Positions 36,869 to 46,423 are shown, counted from the first letter of the stretch. The stretch: 51,035 bases of DNA from Rhodospirillales bacterium (GCA_028281785.1 JANQJG010000085.1:1-51035); one strand, 5' to 3'. The notes: generated by a model from the sequence alone, not told the origin. Numbers and translations: made by a program.

Positions 36869-37827
36869 TGTATCCCTCTACTCCCTGGCTTCTGCGATCG
36901 GGCCTCGTTTACCGGGGCTCCGAATCGGGACGCCTTCTCTTCTTTTCGCCGACGCCCCGCGATGTCAACCCGCGATTTGCGGCGCCGCTCCTCTCTCCCT
37001 TAAACCCGGCCGATTCGTTGGCGCTCTGAACGTCACGAAACAAACCCTCGAATCCGATTGAGGCAAAGGTCTTTTCCGCCGACCGACGGAGGCGGCTCGT
37101 CGACCCCGAGCGGGCCACGAAGCTGAGCCATCGCCAAGCCGTCTGCCGCGTCATGGAACCATCCAGCCCGCGAAGGCCTCGGCTCGCACGCCAGTACAGG
37201 CGGGTCTCGGCGGCGACCAGCGACCGCGTTCCGTCGACCGGTGACCTTGGGCGCATGTCCGGTGTTAGCAACGACATGCGCCTCCCTCAAGAGCAGACAG
37301 GTTGAGTTTTTGTGACTCTCGATGCCGCTCCCGGTCCCGGCCCGATGAACGTCTTGTGACCCCCCTCCCCATTTTAAGCCGCTTTCGCTTGGCGCGCCAA
37401 ACGTTCGCTGGCGGCCGCGGGCCGTAAACCGGAAGGGCGCGACCCGCGAAAGCGGGTTTGCGAAGCGGCAGATGGGGTGGGCCCGGTGAGTCGGAGGGCC
37501 GAGGCCACGGGCGACCTAGATGCGAGGGGGGCCACCCGCTCCCGGCATGGATGAAAGAAGACGACCGCGGCCGGGTTGTCGACCTGGGCGTGTGACCGAT
37601 GCAACCCTATCGTCCTTTCCATGTCCTCGACCCTCATGAGCCACCGAGCCCTTTTTGTGGTCCTTAGCCGGAACCCGGAAACAAATGGAGTGTACCGGGA
37701 TTCCCGGCCCCAGGCTTGGGGCAAAGATGAGACATTTAGGAGTCTCTTTTGGGGTATCCAACGATCGGGCTGCGACTCTTTCGTGAGGCCGGAAAAGCCG
37801 CCGCAAGAACAGGCCAGCCTTGACCTT
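36869..37827. other. 959-bp region without supported genes
   Basis: The region holds small hairpins, among them ACCCGC-GAAA-GCGGGT (37443-37458) with a GNRA-type loop, CCGGGA-CCCGG (37696-37706) and GCCCCA-GGCT-TGGGGC (37707-37722). Open frames on both strands are Arg/Ser-rich and have no protein hallmarks, so I do not call them. An unrecognised structured RNA is possible. Confidence 0.4.
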
Positions 37828-39378
37828 TCAGCGTACGAGCGGAAAACGGACGGTGACGCGCAACCCCCCATAAGGGCTATTGCGCGCGCTGACACTGCCG
37901 CCCACGGCCTCGGCGTTGCGGCGCACGATCCACAGGCCGATGCCGAAGTGGGTGTGGCGCTCGTTTCCCATGTCCTCCGCCATGTCCTCGACCGCGAGCT
38001 CAAGGGCGTCCGGCGGGCGCTGGGAGAAATAGCGCTCGAAGATCGTGCCCAGATATTGCGGGTCGACGCCCTTGCCCTGATCCTCGACCACCAGCTCGGC
38101 CCAGCGCTCATGGCGGCGCAGATCCACGGTGACGAACCCTCCCGGCGGAGAGAAGCTGATCGCGTTTTCGAGCAGGTTCTCGACGACCGTTTCCACGAGC
38201 TCCTCGTTGGCCAGGATGACAAGCCCCGATTCGAGGCGGAAATGGAGACGAAGGTTGCTCTCGGCCATCGATTCGGCATAGGCGCCAAGCATGCGCTCGA
38301 GAAGCGAGGAGGCATCCAGCCGCTGTTGCGGCGGATCGATCGACTCGGCGGCCACCATCTCCATCTGGCGGGCGGCCGAGACCAGGGCGTCCAGCTTGAG
38401 CACGGAGCGCTCGATCAGCTCCACGGCCCTTTCCCGGCGCTGGTCGCCCTGCGGGATCGACCGCTTGAGCGGCTCGATCGACTGCGAGATCACGGCCAGC
38501 GGCGCCTTGAGGGCGTGGGCGTTCTCCTCCGCCGCCTGGCGGATATGCTGGGCGGACTCCCGGAGCCGGTGGACGACGCGGTCGAACTCCTCGGCGACTC
38601 CGTCGAGCTCCGGCATCCGGTTCATCTGGGCAAAGGAGCCGGCGCTCTCGCCTTCCGTGCGGATCGCCCGCGCCAGGCGCTCGAACCGGCTGAGGCTGCG
38701 GCGGATCCCGAAGAAAAGCGCGATGACGATGAGAGCCATCGCGAGGTAAATGCCGGCGGCGAGCCGAACCTCGGGGGCTTTCCAATAAGGCTGCCCGACG
38801 GAGGAACCAAACAGCGAACTCGCCTCGTGCGATGTGATGACGACCCAGCAGCCGGCCGCGGTGTTGAACGGGGTGATGGAGGTCAGCACTTCGTCGTCCC
38901 CGGCCGGGTTGGTGTATCGCGTGGCGAGGGCGCGGTTCCCCTCGCATGTGCCGAGGAGCTTCTCGAAGATTCCCGCCTCGATCAGGTCGCGCCGTTCCTT
39001 TTGCAGGTAGTCCGTGCTCACCGCCGGCGTCGAGGCCACGTAGAAGAACGTACTCTCCTGTTCGGCGTGCCTGGGCCGGAAGAGCAGCTTGACCTTGAGA
39101 TTTCCGGTCCGAAGGCGACCCATCGCCTCGTGGAGGGGCTCGGTCGACTGTTCCTCAAAGGATTCCAGCAGGGGAACCAAGCCCTGCAGAATCAGGCGGC
39201 CTTCATCCTGCACGTTCTTGAGGAGCAGCGATTTCTTTTCCTCGTCGGCCGCCTCGAACTGCAGATAGAGGATCATCGGCACGGTGACGAAAGTCGTCAA
39301 AAGAATCGCAAGCTTGGTGATGAAAGACGGCCAAATCCGGCCGAACTCGTTACCGACCTTGCGGGCGGGCTCACTCAT
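37828..39378 (-). CDS. Membrane sensor histidine kinase
   Basis: This 516-residue protein has two transmembrane helices (about 18-40 and 208-226) enclosing a periplasmic sensor domain, then HAMP. The HisKA domain has His288 in NAHALKAPLAVIS. The HATPase has VVENLLENAISFSPPGG, DQGKGVDP, FERYFSQ and GIGLWIVRRN. Its start overlaps the end of the response regulator gene by eight bases, so the pair is coupled. The signal sensed is unknown. It is transcribed leftwards, third in an operon lipoprotein-regulator-kinase. Confidence 0.9.
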   Translation of the reverse strand: MSEPARKVGNEFGRIWPSFITKLAILLTTFVTVPMILYLQFEAADEEKKSLLLKNVQDEGRLILQGLVPLLESFEEQSTEPLHEAMGRLRTGNLKVKLLFRPRHAEQESTFFYVASTPAVSTDYLQKERRDLIEAGIFEKLLGTCEGNRALATRYTNPAGDDEVLTSITPFNTAAGCWVVITSHEASSLFGSSVGQPYWKAPEVRLAAGIYLAMALIVIALFFGIRRSLSRFERLARAIRTEGESAGSFAQMNRMPELDGVAEEFDRVVHRLRESAQHIRQAAEENAHALKAPLAVISQSIEPLKRSIPQGDQRRERAVELIERSVLKLDALVSAARQMEMVAAESIDPPQQRLDASSLLERMLGAYAESMAESNLRLHFRLESGLVILANEELVETVVENLLENAISFSPPGGFVTVDLRRHERWAELVVEDQGKGVDPQYLGTIFERYFSQRPPDALELAVEDMAEDMGNERHTHFGIGLWIVRRNAEAVGGSVSARNSPYGGLRVTVRFPLVR

Positions 39379-40120
39379 CTATCCGCCATCGATAGCCAAA
39401 ACCGGGATAGTTCTCGATTTTCTCGAACGTGCCGTCCACCTTCCGGAACTTCTGCCGGATTCTTTTGATGAAGGTGCGGACATTGGCGCGGAAGCCCTGG
39501 TCGCCCTCTCCCGAAATGAACCCCGCGCCGTGCACGAGGTCGTAGAGCTCGCGATAGCGGATATCCCGGCCCGGACGCGATGCCATGTACTGGACCATCG
39601 TGAACTCGGTAAGGCTCAGATCCACCTGACTGTCGCGCCAGAAGGCCCGGCTCGTATCCAGGTGAAGCTCGAGATGTCCTTCCTTCAACACCGATCCGGT
39701 CTCGGCCTCTGAATTGAGCTGGCTTTTGGTGCCGGTGAGGATGAGCTCGATCCGCTTCAGGAGGATGGAGACGCTCCGCGACTTCTCGACGAAGTCGACC
39801 GCGCCGCCCATCAGCGCCGCCTCCTCGTAAATCTGGTCGCTGAGCACGGTGAGAAAGATGACCGGCACTTCGATGTCGGCATCGCGGATGTGGCGTAGCG
39901 CCTCGATGCCGTTCATGCCGGGCATCTTCCAATCGAGGAGGATGAGCTCCGCCTCGCGGCCGTCGATCAGATAGGCGAGGGCGGATGGCGCATCGCCGAA
40001 TTGGGTTACACGGAATCCCGCGTCCAGAAGGTTTTGCTCCAACGACTCTCGAAACAGGTCGTCATCATCGACAAGAATGACACGGGGTCGGTACGTTTGA
40101 CGTTCAACCACTTCGTTCAC
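39371..40120 (-). CDS. OmpR-family response regulator
   Basis: The 249-residue protein has a receiver (VILVDDDDLF; Asp63 in LILLDWKMPG; VIFLT; conserved Lys in FVEKSRS) and a C-terminal winged helix. The latter has LSLTEFTMVQYMASRPG, YRELYDLVHG, ANVRTFIKRIRQKFR and the YPGFGYRWRI end. It is the cognate of the kinase downstream. The GTG at 40120 overlaps the end of the upstream lipoprotein gene by 17 nt; a TTG at 40144 is possible. Its regulon is unknown. It bears some likeness to ChvI-type regulators but is not clearly one. Confidence 0.88.
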   Translation of the reverse strand: MNEVVERQTYRPRVILVDDDDLFRESLEQNLLDAGFRVTQFGDAPSALAYLIDGREAELILLDWKMPGMNGIEALRHIRDADIEVPVIFLTVLSDQIYEEAALMGGAVDFVEKSRSVSILLKRIELILTGTKSQLNSEAETGSVLKEGHLELHLDTSRAFWRDSQVDLSLTEFTMVQYMASRPGRDIRYRELYDLVHGAGFISGEGDQGFRANVRTFIKRIRQKFRKVDGTFEKIENYPGFGYRWRIDE

Positions 40121-40640
40121 GAAAAACCGTCCGCAATCTGCCAAGACAGCGCTGGATCGCGCGCCTGTTGTCCTGTTGGTCCTCGACGGTGACCTCGTAG
40201 TTGAGGACCCTGTACTGCTGACTGGCTAAATCCAAATAAAAGAATACGTCAAGACTGCAATCCTCCACGCGGTAGCTCCAGACGGTGGCCGGAGGCTCCT
40301 CGCGGACGTTATTGGGCTCCCCCAGAAGGCCAACCGCCTGGCCCCGGTCCAGGCCGATGACGAGTTTCGGATCGAAACTCCGAGACGCCTGGGTAGGCTT
40401 GCGTGGGGGAGCCTGGACGATGGCCATGGGCGCGGCCGGCTCGATATCGACGCTGAGGTCTTCTTCCGTTGCACGCTCCGCCTCTTGCGGATCGGGCTCC
40501 GCCAGCCCGGGCGGGGGCGGAGGGGCATAACTGGGATCAAAGTAAACCTGGCGCTGCTCGGGTACGTCGGGACCTGTGCATCCCAGGAGTACGAGAGCCA
40601 CACCAACAAATATCCCCTCGCGAAACACTCGCGTCGCCAT
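40104..40640 (-). CDS. Lipoprotein with SmpA/BamE-like domain
   Basis: The 178-residue protein has a signal with lipobox LVLLGC (Cys21), then a Pro-rich stretch (PSYAPPPPPG) and a C-terminal domain. The latter has LVIGLDRGQAVGLLGEPNNV, TVWSYRVEDCSLDVFFYLD and cysteines that may bridge (C in EDCS and IQRC). It resembles SmpA/BamE-fold domains. It is the first gene of an operon with an OmpR-type regulator and a sensor kinase, so it might be an envelope sensor partner. The ATG at 40640 is preferred to a TTG at 40652. Confidence 0.65.
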   Translation of the reverse strand: MATRVFREGIFVGVALVLLGCTGPDVPEQRQVYFDPSYAPPPPPGLAEPDPQEAERATEEDLSVDIEPAAPMAIVQAPPRKPTQASRSFDPKLVIGLDRGQAVGLLGEPNNVREEPPATVWSYRVEDCSLDVFFYLDLASQQYRVLNYEVTVEDQQDNRRAIQRCLGRLRTVFRERSG

Positions 40641-40838
40641 CTTATCGCCCAACCGGTCATGTCGATGCCGCTACCCGGTAGGATAGTTTTTTCTGGCCGT
40701 TGACGCCAGTACTACCCGATGGGGGGAGGCAAATTCTCCTTTTTTGCATTCTTTTGCACGTCACAGCCAGTTTCGCCTTCTGGCCGATCTACAGCTGAGC
40801 GGCAAAGACAGCTATTGCGTCCTGAAAAGGCCGGCAAG

Positions 40839-41318
40839 TCAATCCTCGGCGGACCGGACCACATAGGTTTCGTAATGGCGCACGAACTCGTCAACCGTGC
40901 CGCGTCCCAACTCCGTGTTGTAGTGGCGCTTCCAGTACGAAGCCAATCCCGCGATATCGCCGGCATCGGGGAGGGGATGGGGAACACGGAGATAGTGAAC
41001 CCGACACATCGCGGTCGCATAGGCGAAATTCCAAACCAGTTGCTCGATCCTATCCTGCGAGGCGGCCAGGAAGGACTCGACACCCGCCCTGAGTTCGGGA
41101 CGAAAGGCCAGATAGTTCTCCCAGATATCGTCATGGGTGTCGGGCTCCATCTGATAGAGGCCGCGGGCCGGTCCGTCCTGAAGCTGCCGCAGGTAGCGAA
41201 GCCGGCTTTCCTGGACCGCAGTCCCGATAACGAGATTCTCGGCCGCGCGGCTGTACGCGCCAATACGGGTCAGCACGGGGCGTACCAGATGGAGTCGGCA
41301 TTGGCGAAGGTCGAGCAT
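40839..41318 (-). CDS. Phage-type transglycosylase-like protein
   Basis: This 159-residue protein has the features AVQESRL with a possible catalytic Glu, GLYQMEPDTHDDIWENYL, CRVHYLRVPHPLPDAG and a C-terminal SYWKRHYNTELGRGT. It resembles a group of small proteins found in tailed phage genomes and annotated as hypothetical or lysozyme-like. No other phage gene lies near it. The ATG at 41318 has AAGGGAG six bases upstream. It is probably a domesticated or stray phage gene. Confidence 0.55.
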   Translation of the reverse strand: MLDLRQCRLHLVRPVLTRIGAYSRAAENLVIGTAVQESRLRYLRQLQDGPARGLYQMEPDTHDDIWENYLAFRPELRAGVESFLAASQDRIEQLVWNFAYATAMCRVHYLRVPHPLPDAGDIAGLASYWKRHYNTELGRGTVDEFVRHYETYVVRSAED

Positions 41319-42263
41319 GGCGTACTCCCTTGCAGGGCGGCGTGGCGGACCCCTGATCACCGAACGAGCCGTCCGAACGCCGCCGTCGGGGTGAGGTCTG
41401 CCGAACGAAATGGCCAACGGAGCGGTGGATCTCGCGAGAAGCTGTGGGGTTGCGCCTCGCTGACCAAATCTCCGGCAAATTTAAGCGGTCTCGTATCAAG
41501 AAGTTGTCCGTTGAGGTCAAATGAAAATAGTATGCATCCTGCTTCCCGGCATCACTGGTGTCCCGATCACGAGATTCGATACCTTGAATCTCGCGTGAAT
41601 CGGCACACGAACTTATTGATTCTCGTGTGATTCAGCTTCCGAAGTTGGACACATATAATGTACCGAACTTCGGAACCATCACACGAGGTGTTTTCGCAAA
41701 GAGCTCTCGGCGCGCGCCCAAGTGTTTGGCGAGGGTGATGTCCCAATTTAGCGAAGATCGTTTCATTTTTCGGATGCGGGTACGAAATAGCCGGGAATGA
41801 CACGTTTTTGACACAACCGTCAAAAGGCGACTTTGGAGATACTGAACGCGTCGTAGCTCAATCGGTTTTCGTGAAAAATGAGCCAGGATACCGAAAGAAC
41901 TTATGATCGGGTCACAAAACGCGAGTACGAGGCCGCCCGCTTCCATCGCCGCTCGCTACAGCCGGTTGCCGGGGAGATGAGGGGGCCGCAGAGCGGCCGG
42001 ACCCCACGAGAGTTTGCGCAGCTCCGAGACGGTGGCAGGGGGCTTTGGGCCGAGTACAAGAGGCGATGGCTGCGGTGAGGAAAGTCCCATTTCCTTCATG
42101 GTCGGGATTCCCGAGGAAGAACCGGCTGCGGCATGGGCAGCCACAACGGGAACAGGCAGGCGCACGCCAAGTGGCCGAACGCGAATGTCAGCCATAAGAA
42201 GTGATGGCACATACCGGGGCGGGGCAACTCCCGTTCTATTTAATGGCGGGGAAGAACGGAAGA
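41319..42263. other. 945-bp region with a MITE and no firm gene
   Basis: This spacer holds the second 133-bp element (41555-41687). A 66-residue charged frame (41878-42078, starting MSQDTERTYDR) lacks a Shine-Dalgarno site and homology and is left uncalled. Near 41848 a short stretch (CGTAGCTCAATCGGT) looks like a tRNA D-arm, but no complete tRNA can be built. Confidence 0.4.
41555..41687. mobile_element. 133-bp three-hairpin MITE-like element, copy 2 (decayed)
   Basis: This copy has the same length and order as copies 1 and 3. Its ends have drifted (CTGGTGT and ACACGAG), and the second stem has mismatches (TTCCGAAGTTGGACACA against TGTACCGAACTTCGGAA). It appears to be the oldest copy. Confidence 0.78.
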
Positions 42264-43040
42264 ATGGAAAAAGGCGAGGTTTTGGTCGTTGACGGTTCGC
42301 AGTTGTTCCGCGAAGCCTTAGTAATTTGCCTTGAGTTGTCACCGTTCACGGTGGCCGATCAGGCTCGGGATCTCTCCGAGGCTTTGTTCCTGATCTCGGA
42401 GGGTTCTTACCCGGAGGTTATCCTTTTCGATTTCGAAGAGGCCGAGACCTCGAGCGAAGATATTGTCTCGGAGCTCCGGCGGCGGCTGCCGGAGACGAAA
42501 TTGCTGTTGTTCACGGCGGAGCCGTCCCCGAACAAGCTGGTTCGCGCCCTGAACATGGGAATCGAGGGCTGCGTCCTGAGGACCGTGTCCGGCGATATTC
42601 TCATCAAGTCCTTGGAACTCGTATGCATGGACGTGAGCGTATTCCCGGCCAGTCTCGTTCCCGCTCTTCTGGCCTACCCGCCGCAAGGCCCATCGGCCGC
42701 AGCCTCTCCACAGGATCTATCTTCGCGCGAACGCGAAATCCTGCGCTTTATCGTCAGCGGCTATCAGAATCGTAAGATTTCCAAACACCTGGGCATATCC
42801 GAGGGGACCGTAAAATCCTGCCTCAACGGGATATTGAAGAAGATCGACCGCGCGAACCGGACGCAAGCCGCGACTTGGGCGTTCCAAAACGGCATCATGC
42901 CCATTACCGAGGAAGAGGATGGGCCGCGTTTGAACGCCTCTCCAGGGTCCGGAAACGGCTCGTTCAATGGTGGCGGCATTTCCGCCGCCGACACCCATGG
43001 CGACGAGCCAAAGGGCGTGATCCTGCCTCGGCAGGTCTGA
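42264..43040 (+). CDS. NarL/FixJ-type regulator with degenerate receiver
   Basis: The 258-residue protein has a receiver-like N-terminus and a LuxR-type helix-turn-helix (LSSREREILRFIVSGYQNRKISKHLGISEGTVKSCLNGILKKID, shown here only by its landmarks LSSRERE and GISEGTVK). The acidic pocket is atypical: the usual DD pair reads VVDG, the aspartate is Asp56 in ILFDFEEA, and the conserved lysine position is Arg (VLRTVSG). Phosphorylation may be absent. The ATG at 42264 has purine-rich GGAAGA close upstream. A low-complexity tail (PGSGNGSFNGGG) follows the HTH. No kinase is adjacent. Confidence 0.8.
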   Translation: MEKGEVLVVDGSQLFREALVICLELSPFTVADQARDLSEALFLISEGSYPEVILFDFEEAETSSEDIVSELRRRLPETKLLLFTAEPSPNKLVRALNMGIEGCVLRTVSGDILIKSLELVCMDVSVFPASLVPALLAYPPQGPSAAASPQDLSSREREILRFIVSGYQNRKISKHLGISEGTVKSCLNGILKKIDRANRTQAATWAFQNGIMPITEEEDGPRLNASPGSGNGSFNGGGISAADTHGDEPKGVILPRQV

Positions 43041-43106
43041 GCCCACTCCGCCGTCTCAAAGCTCACGGTCAAAACGCACGCGGTCAGGCGACAGGCGCGT
43101 TTGCCA

Positions 43107-43796
43107 TCAACGGGTCAGGCGGCGGACGCGATCGCGGCCCAGGACGTAGATATCGAAGGTGTCGCCGAGAACCTGGCGAAAGGCCGCGTCGGCCACGTCC
43201 AGACCACCGGTGAAGGCGCCGAAGGCGGGAAGGATCAGACGCTCGCTGTTGCAGAGCAGGCATCGCCGGGTCAGCCGCCGGCCGAACGCCTGGAGCGTCA
43301 CCTTCGGGTGGAGATGCCCCGAGATCTCTCCATCAGAGCCGGACAGGTCGGCTTGGTGCACGAAGGTCAAGCCGCCGATTTGAAGGCGCCCGACGCACCG
43401 GCCATCGACATTGCTCAGGGGACCGGGATCGTGATTGCCGGTGACCCAAATCCAGCGGCGGGGGAGAGTCAGGGCAGAGAGACGTTTGGCATCCTCATGA
43501 TGGAGGCGGTCGGTGCCCTCCAGGTCGTGAAAGCTGTCGCCCAGGCAAACCACGAGCCGGGGAGTGTAACGCTCGACTACCTTGGCAAGGTCGTCGAGCG
43601 TGGCGCGCGTGTCGTATGGCGGAAGAAAGGAGCCCCGGCGGGCGAAGGACGAACCCTTTTCAAGGTGAAGATCCGCCACGACGAGGAGCTTCTTCGCCGG
43701 CCAGTAGACCGCGCCGGAGGGATCAAGGGTCAGGGTCGCTCCGCCGAAGCTGAGGCGGTCGCGTGGAGGTGGCCGTCGGGCGCGCGCGTTCCCCAT
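43107..43796 (-). CDS. pdeM: Ligase-associated metallophosphoesterase
   Basis: The 229-residue calcineurin-like phosphoesterase has ADLHLEKG, CLGDSFHD, TGNHDPG and SGHLHPK, giving the full binuclear metal site. It belongs to the ligase-associated DNA damage response group found with a DEXH helicase, an MBL-type exonuclease and an ATP-dependent ligase. Members hydrolyse phosphodiesters in vitro. Its ATG overlaps the helicase stop (TGATG), so the two genes are translationally coupled. Confidence 0.92.
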   Translation of the reverse strand: MGNARARRPPPRDRLSFGGATLTLDPSGAVYWPAKKLLVVADLHLEKGSSFARRGSFLPPYDTRATLDDLAKVVERYTPRLVVCLGDSFHDLEGTDRLHHEDAKRLSALTLPRRWIWVTGNHDPGPLSNVDGRCVGRLQIGGLTFVHQADLSGSDGEISGHLHPKVTLQAFGRRLTRRCLLCNSERLILPAFGAFTGGLDVADAAFRQVLGDTFDIYVLGRDRVRRLTR

Positions 43797-46255
43797 CAAT
43801 CGATCCGCATCGCTTCTTCGATCAGACCATCGTCGTCCATCAGAAGCGCCTCGAGACCTTCGTCCGCGACCTGCTCCCTGCCGATGGAGAGCAAGGCCGG
43901 CACGGCCAGCGGCGAGACGCGATCCAGCGGATGGAAATCAATGCGGCCGGCGATACGGTTTAGAAAGGCCGCCAGCCGGTCGAGATCGGTGAGCTGCCCC
44001 TTGGCGTCGGCCCAAGCGGCGCGAAGAAGCAAATGATCCGGTTCGTATTGGCGGAGTACGTTATAAACGGTGTCGGAACTGAAGGTCATCTGCCGACCGG
44101 TCTTCTCGAAGCCGGGATGCCGGCGCTCGATCAGGCCGGCGATCTCCGCGACATTATAGAACGATCGCTTGATCAGCGTGCTTTCGCCGATCCATTCCAT
44201 CAGCTCGTCCTCAAGGATGTCGATGGAAAAGAGCGGATCGGGATTGGTCACCGGTTTGACGGACCAGACCGCGACCACATAGTCGGTGGCCACGAAACCG
44301 AGCGGCGCCAGCCCCTGTTTTTCCATCCGGCGAGTCAGGAGCATGCCGAGGGTTTGATGGGCGTTCCGGCCCTCATAGCAGTAGGCGACCAGGAACTGCT
44401 TCAGGTTTCGGCCGCCGCCACGCGGGAATGTCTCGACCAGGAGCCCTTCCGGTCCGGGGAGTACCGAGCGCAGGGCCTGCAGATGGAGCCATTCGCGAAC
44501 GGCTTCCGGGAACTCCGTCCATCTGTCGGGCCGGTCGAAGAGTCGGCGCACGCGGTCGGCGAGATTGGTGGTCAGGGGCAGGCGGCCGCCAGCATACATC
44601 GGCACGCGGGGCTCGGCCTTGCTCTTGGCGGCAGTGACGATGACGGAGGTTTGTTCGATGCCCTGGAAGGCCAACAGGCGCCCGGCGAAGGCAAAGGTGT
44701 CTCCGGGCACCAGACCGAGGGCGAAGCTCTCCTCCACCTCGCCGAGCCTGCGACCGCGGCGAAAGCGCACCGAGAGGGTCGGCGCGCTGACGATGGTTCC
44801 CGCGTTCATCCGATATTGGCGCGACACGCGGCGGGAGGTGGGGTGGTAGCGGCCATCCTCGCCGGGCTCGATGCGGCGGTAGCGGGAATAGTTGCTGAGT
44901 GCGTAGCCGCCGGACTCGACAAAACGCAGGGTATCGTCGAAATCCGAGCGCGAGAGGTCATTGTAGCACCACGCCTCCCGCACTTCGTCATAGAGCTCGT
45001 CGGGATGGAATGGCGATGAGCACGCCATCCCAAGCACATGCTGGGCGAGGACGTCGAGGGCGCCCCGGCCGAGGGTCTCGGAATCGAGATCGCGTTCGGC
45101 CACGGCGTCCCGGGCGACATGGCATTCGAGATACTCGAAGCGATTGGCGGGGACGAGAAGCGCCTCGCTCGGCTGGTCTAGGCGGTGGTTGGCGCGGCCG
45201 ATGCGCTGTAGCAGCCGGCTTGCCCCCTTGGGCGCGCCGATCTGCACGACCAGATCGACATCGCCCCAGTCGATACCGAGATCCAGCGAGGAGGTGCAGA
45301 CCACGGCCCGAAGGCGGCCAGCGGCCATGGCGGCCTCGACCTTGCGGCGCTGCTCGGGGCCGAGGCTGCCATGGTGCAGGGCGATCTCGAGATTGTCGTC
45401 GTTGAGCCGCCAGAGGTCCTGGAACACGCGCTCGGCGATGGACCGGGTGTTGACGAAGACCAGCGTGGTGCGCCGCGCCTTGATGGCCTGATAGACCTCC
45501 GGCAGGGCATGCCGCGCCATATGGCCGCTCCAGGGCACATGGGCGTTGGGGGCCAGGATGTCGATGCGGGGCTCGGCCCCGCCGGTCCCCTTGAACAGAT
45601 CGACAAGGCTGCTGTTCCCACGCGGTGCGAGCCAGCGCCGAAAGGCTTCCTCGTCGCGGATCGTCGCCGACAGGCCGACCCGCCGGCAGCCCGGGGCCAG
45701 TCGCTGCAAACGGGCAAGGGCGAGGGCGAGGAGCTGGCCGCGCTTGCTTGGCGCGAAGGCGTGGAGCTCGTCGACGATGATGCATTTCGTGGAGGCGAAC
45801 ACGCGCGCGGCATCCGTGTAGGAGAGCATGAGCGAAAGCGATTCGGGCGTGGTCAGCAGCAGGTGAGGAGGGCGGCGGCGCTGCCGCGCCCGCTTGGCCG
45901 AAGGGGTGTCCCCGGTGCGGGTCTCGCAGCTCAAGGGCAGATCCAATTCGCAGACGGGTGTTTCGAGATTGCGGGCAATGTCCACAGCTAGGGCCTTGAG
46001 GGGAGAGACATAGACGGTATGAAGCCCGTCCCTGGGGGCTTCGGAGAGGTCCATCAGGGAGGGGAGGAAGCCGGCGAGGGTCTTGCCGCCGCCGGTCGGC
46101 GCGACGAGAAGGGCGTGGCGGCCGCGCCGCGCGGCCTCGATCATTTGGAGCTGATAGTCATGGGGCACCCAGCCGCGTGAGTCGAACCAGCGGCCGAAAG
46201 CGGCTGGTAAGGGACTCACAGATCTTTGCCGCTTCAAGCCCCTCTCCCTTGGCAT
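43796..46255 (-). CDS. Ligase-associated DEXH helicase (Lhr-core type)
   Basis: The protein of about 819 residues is a superfamily 2 helicase with Walker A APTGGGKTLAG (53-63), Walker B VDELHAFAP, SAT, and motif VI QRIGRANHR. A winged-helix and a C-terminal Lhr-core domain complete it. It is a 3'-to-5' ssDNA translocase in characterised relatives. It is coupled to pdeM and divergent from the exonuclease-ligase pair, completing the four-gene repair cassette. The start is taken at ATG 46255, with GAGG about seven bases upstream; the frame is open to 46285. Confidence 0.92.
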   Translation of the reverse strand: MPRERGLKRQRSVSPLPAAFGRWFDSRGWVPHDYQLQMIEAARRGRHALLVAPTGGGKTLAGFLPSLMDLSEAPRDGLHTVYVSPLKALAVDIARNLETPVCELDLPLSCETRTGDTPSAKRARQRRRPPHLLLTTPESLSLMLSYTDAARVFASTKCIIVDELHAFAPSKRGQLLALALARLQRLAPGCRRVGLSATIRDEEAFRRWLAPRGNSSLVDLFKGTGGAEPRIDILAPNAHVPWSGHMARHALPEVYQAIKARRTTLVFVNTRSIAERVFQDLWRLNDDNLEIALHHGSLGPEQRRKVEAAMAAGRLRAVVCTSSLDLGIDWGDVDLVVQIGAPKGASRLLQRIGRANHRLDQPSEALLVPANRFEYLECHVARDAVAERDLDSETLGRGALDVLAQHVLGMACSSPFHPDELYDEVREAWCYNDLSRSDFDDTLRFVESGGYALSNYSRYRRIEPGEDGRYHPTSRRVSRQYRMNAGTIVSAPTLSVRFRRGRRLGEVEESFALGLVPGDTFAFAGRLLAFQGIEQTSVIVTAAKSKAEPRVPMYAGGRLPLTTNLADRVRRLFDRPDRWTEFPEAVREWLHLQALRSVLPGPEGLLVETFPRGGGRNLKQFLVAYCYEGRNAHQTLGMLLTRRMEKQGLAPLGFVATDYVVAVWSVKPVTNPDPLFSIDILEDELMEWIGESTLIKRSFYNVAEIAGLIERRHPGFEKTGRQMTFSSDTVYNVLRQYEPDHLLLRAAWADAKGQLTDLDRLAAFLNRIAGRIDFHPLDRVSPLAVPALLSIGREQVADEGLEALLMDDDGLIEEAMRID

Positions 46256-46294
46256 AGACGATCCTCGAAGCCTTGAAAGAGCCACGTGAAATCA

Positions 46295-46423
46295 ACCCTC
46301 TCCGCCCTCTGGGGGGAGAGGGTGGCGAGCCCGAGCGTAAGCTCGGCGAACCGGGTGAGGTGGGCTCATGGCCCCAACACCCCCACCTCACCTTGATCCT
46401 CTCCGCCCCCGGGGGCGGAGAGG
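46295..46423. repeat. Intergenic palindromic repeat, copy 2 (GGTGAGGTGGG family)
   Basis: Nearly the reverse complement of 11449-11564: ACCCTCTCCGCCC..., GGTGGCGAGC, CCGGGTGAGGTGGG, CCCCCACCTCACCTTGATCC and the final CTCCGCCCCCGGGGGCGGAG. It sits in the spacer between the divergent halves of the repair cassette. Confidence 0.7.

Noticed and set aside
36909..37290. Minus-strand frames of 85-122 codons in the 959-bp spacer
   Set aside because: Ser/Arg-rich sequences without domains, signal peptides or convincing ribosome sites.
37576..39468. Plus-strand open frame of about 630 codons opposite the sensor kinase
   Set aside because: Shadow of the kinase gene, whose minus-strand product has full HisKA and HATPase motifs.
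41845..41875. tRNA-like stretch GTAGCTCAATCGGT
   Set aside because: Resembles a D-arm only; no acceptor stem, anticodon arm or T-arm follows at the right spacing.
41956..42342. Minus-strand 128-codon frame upstream of the NarL-type gene
   Set aside because: Overlaps the start of a well-supported gene on the other strand and is Pro/Ser-rich with no recognisable family.
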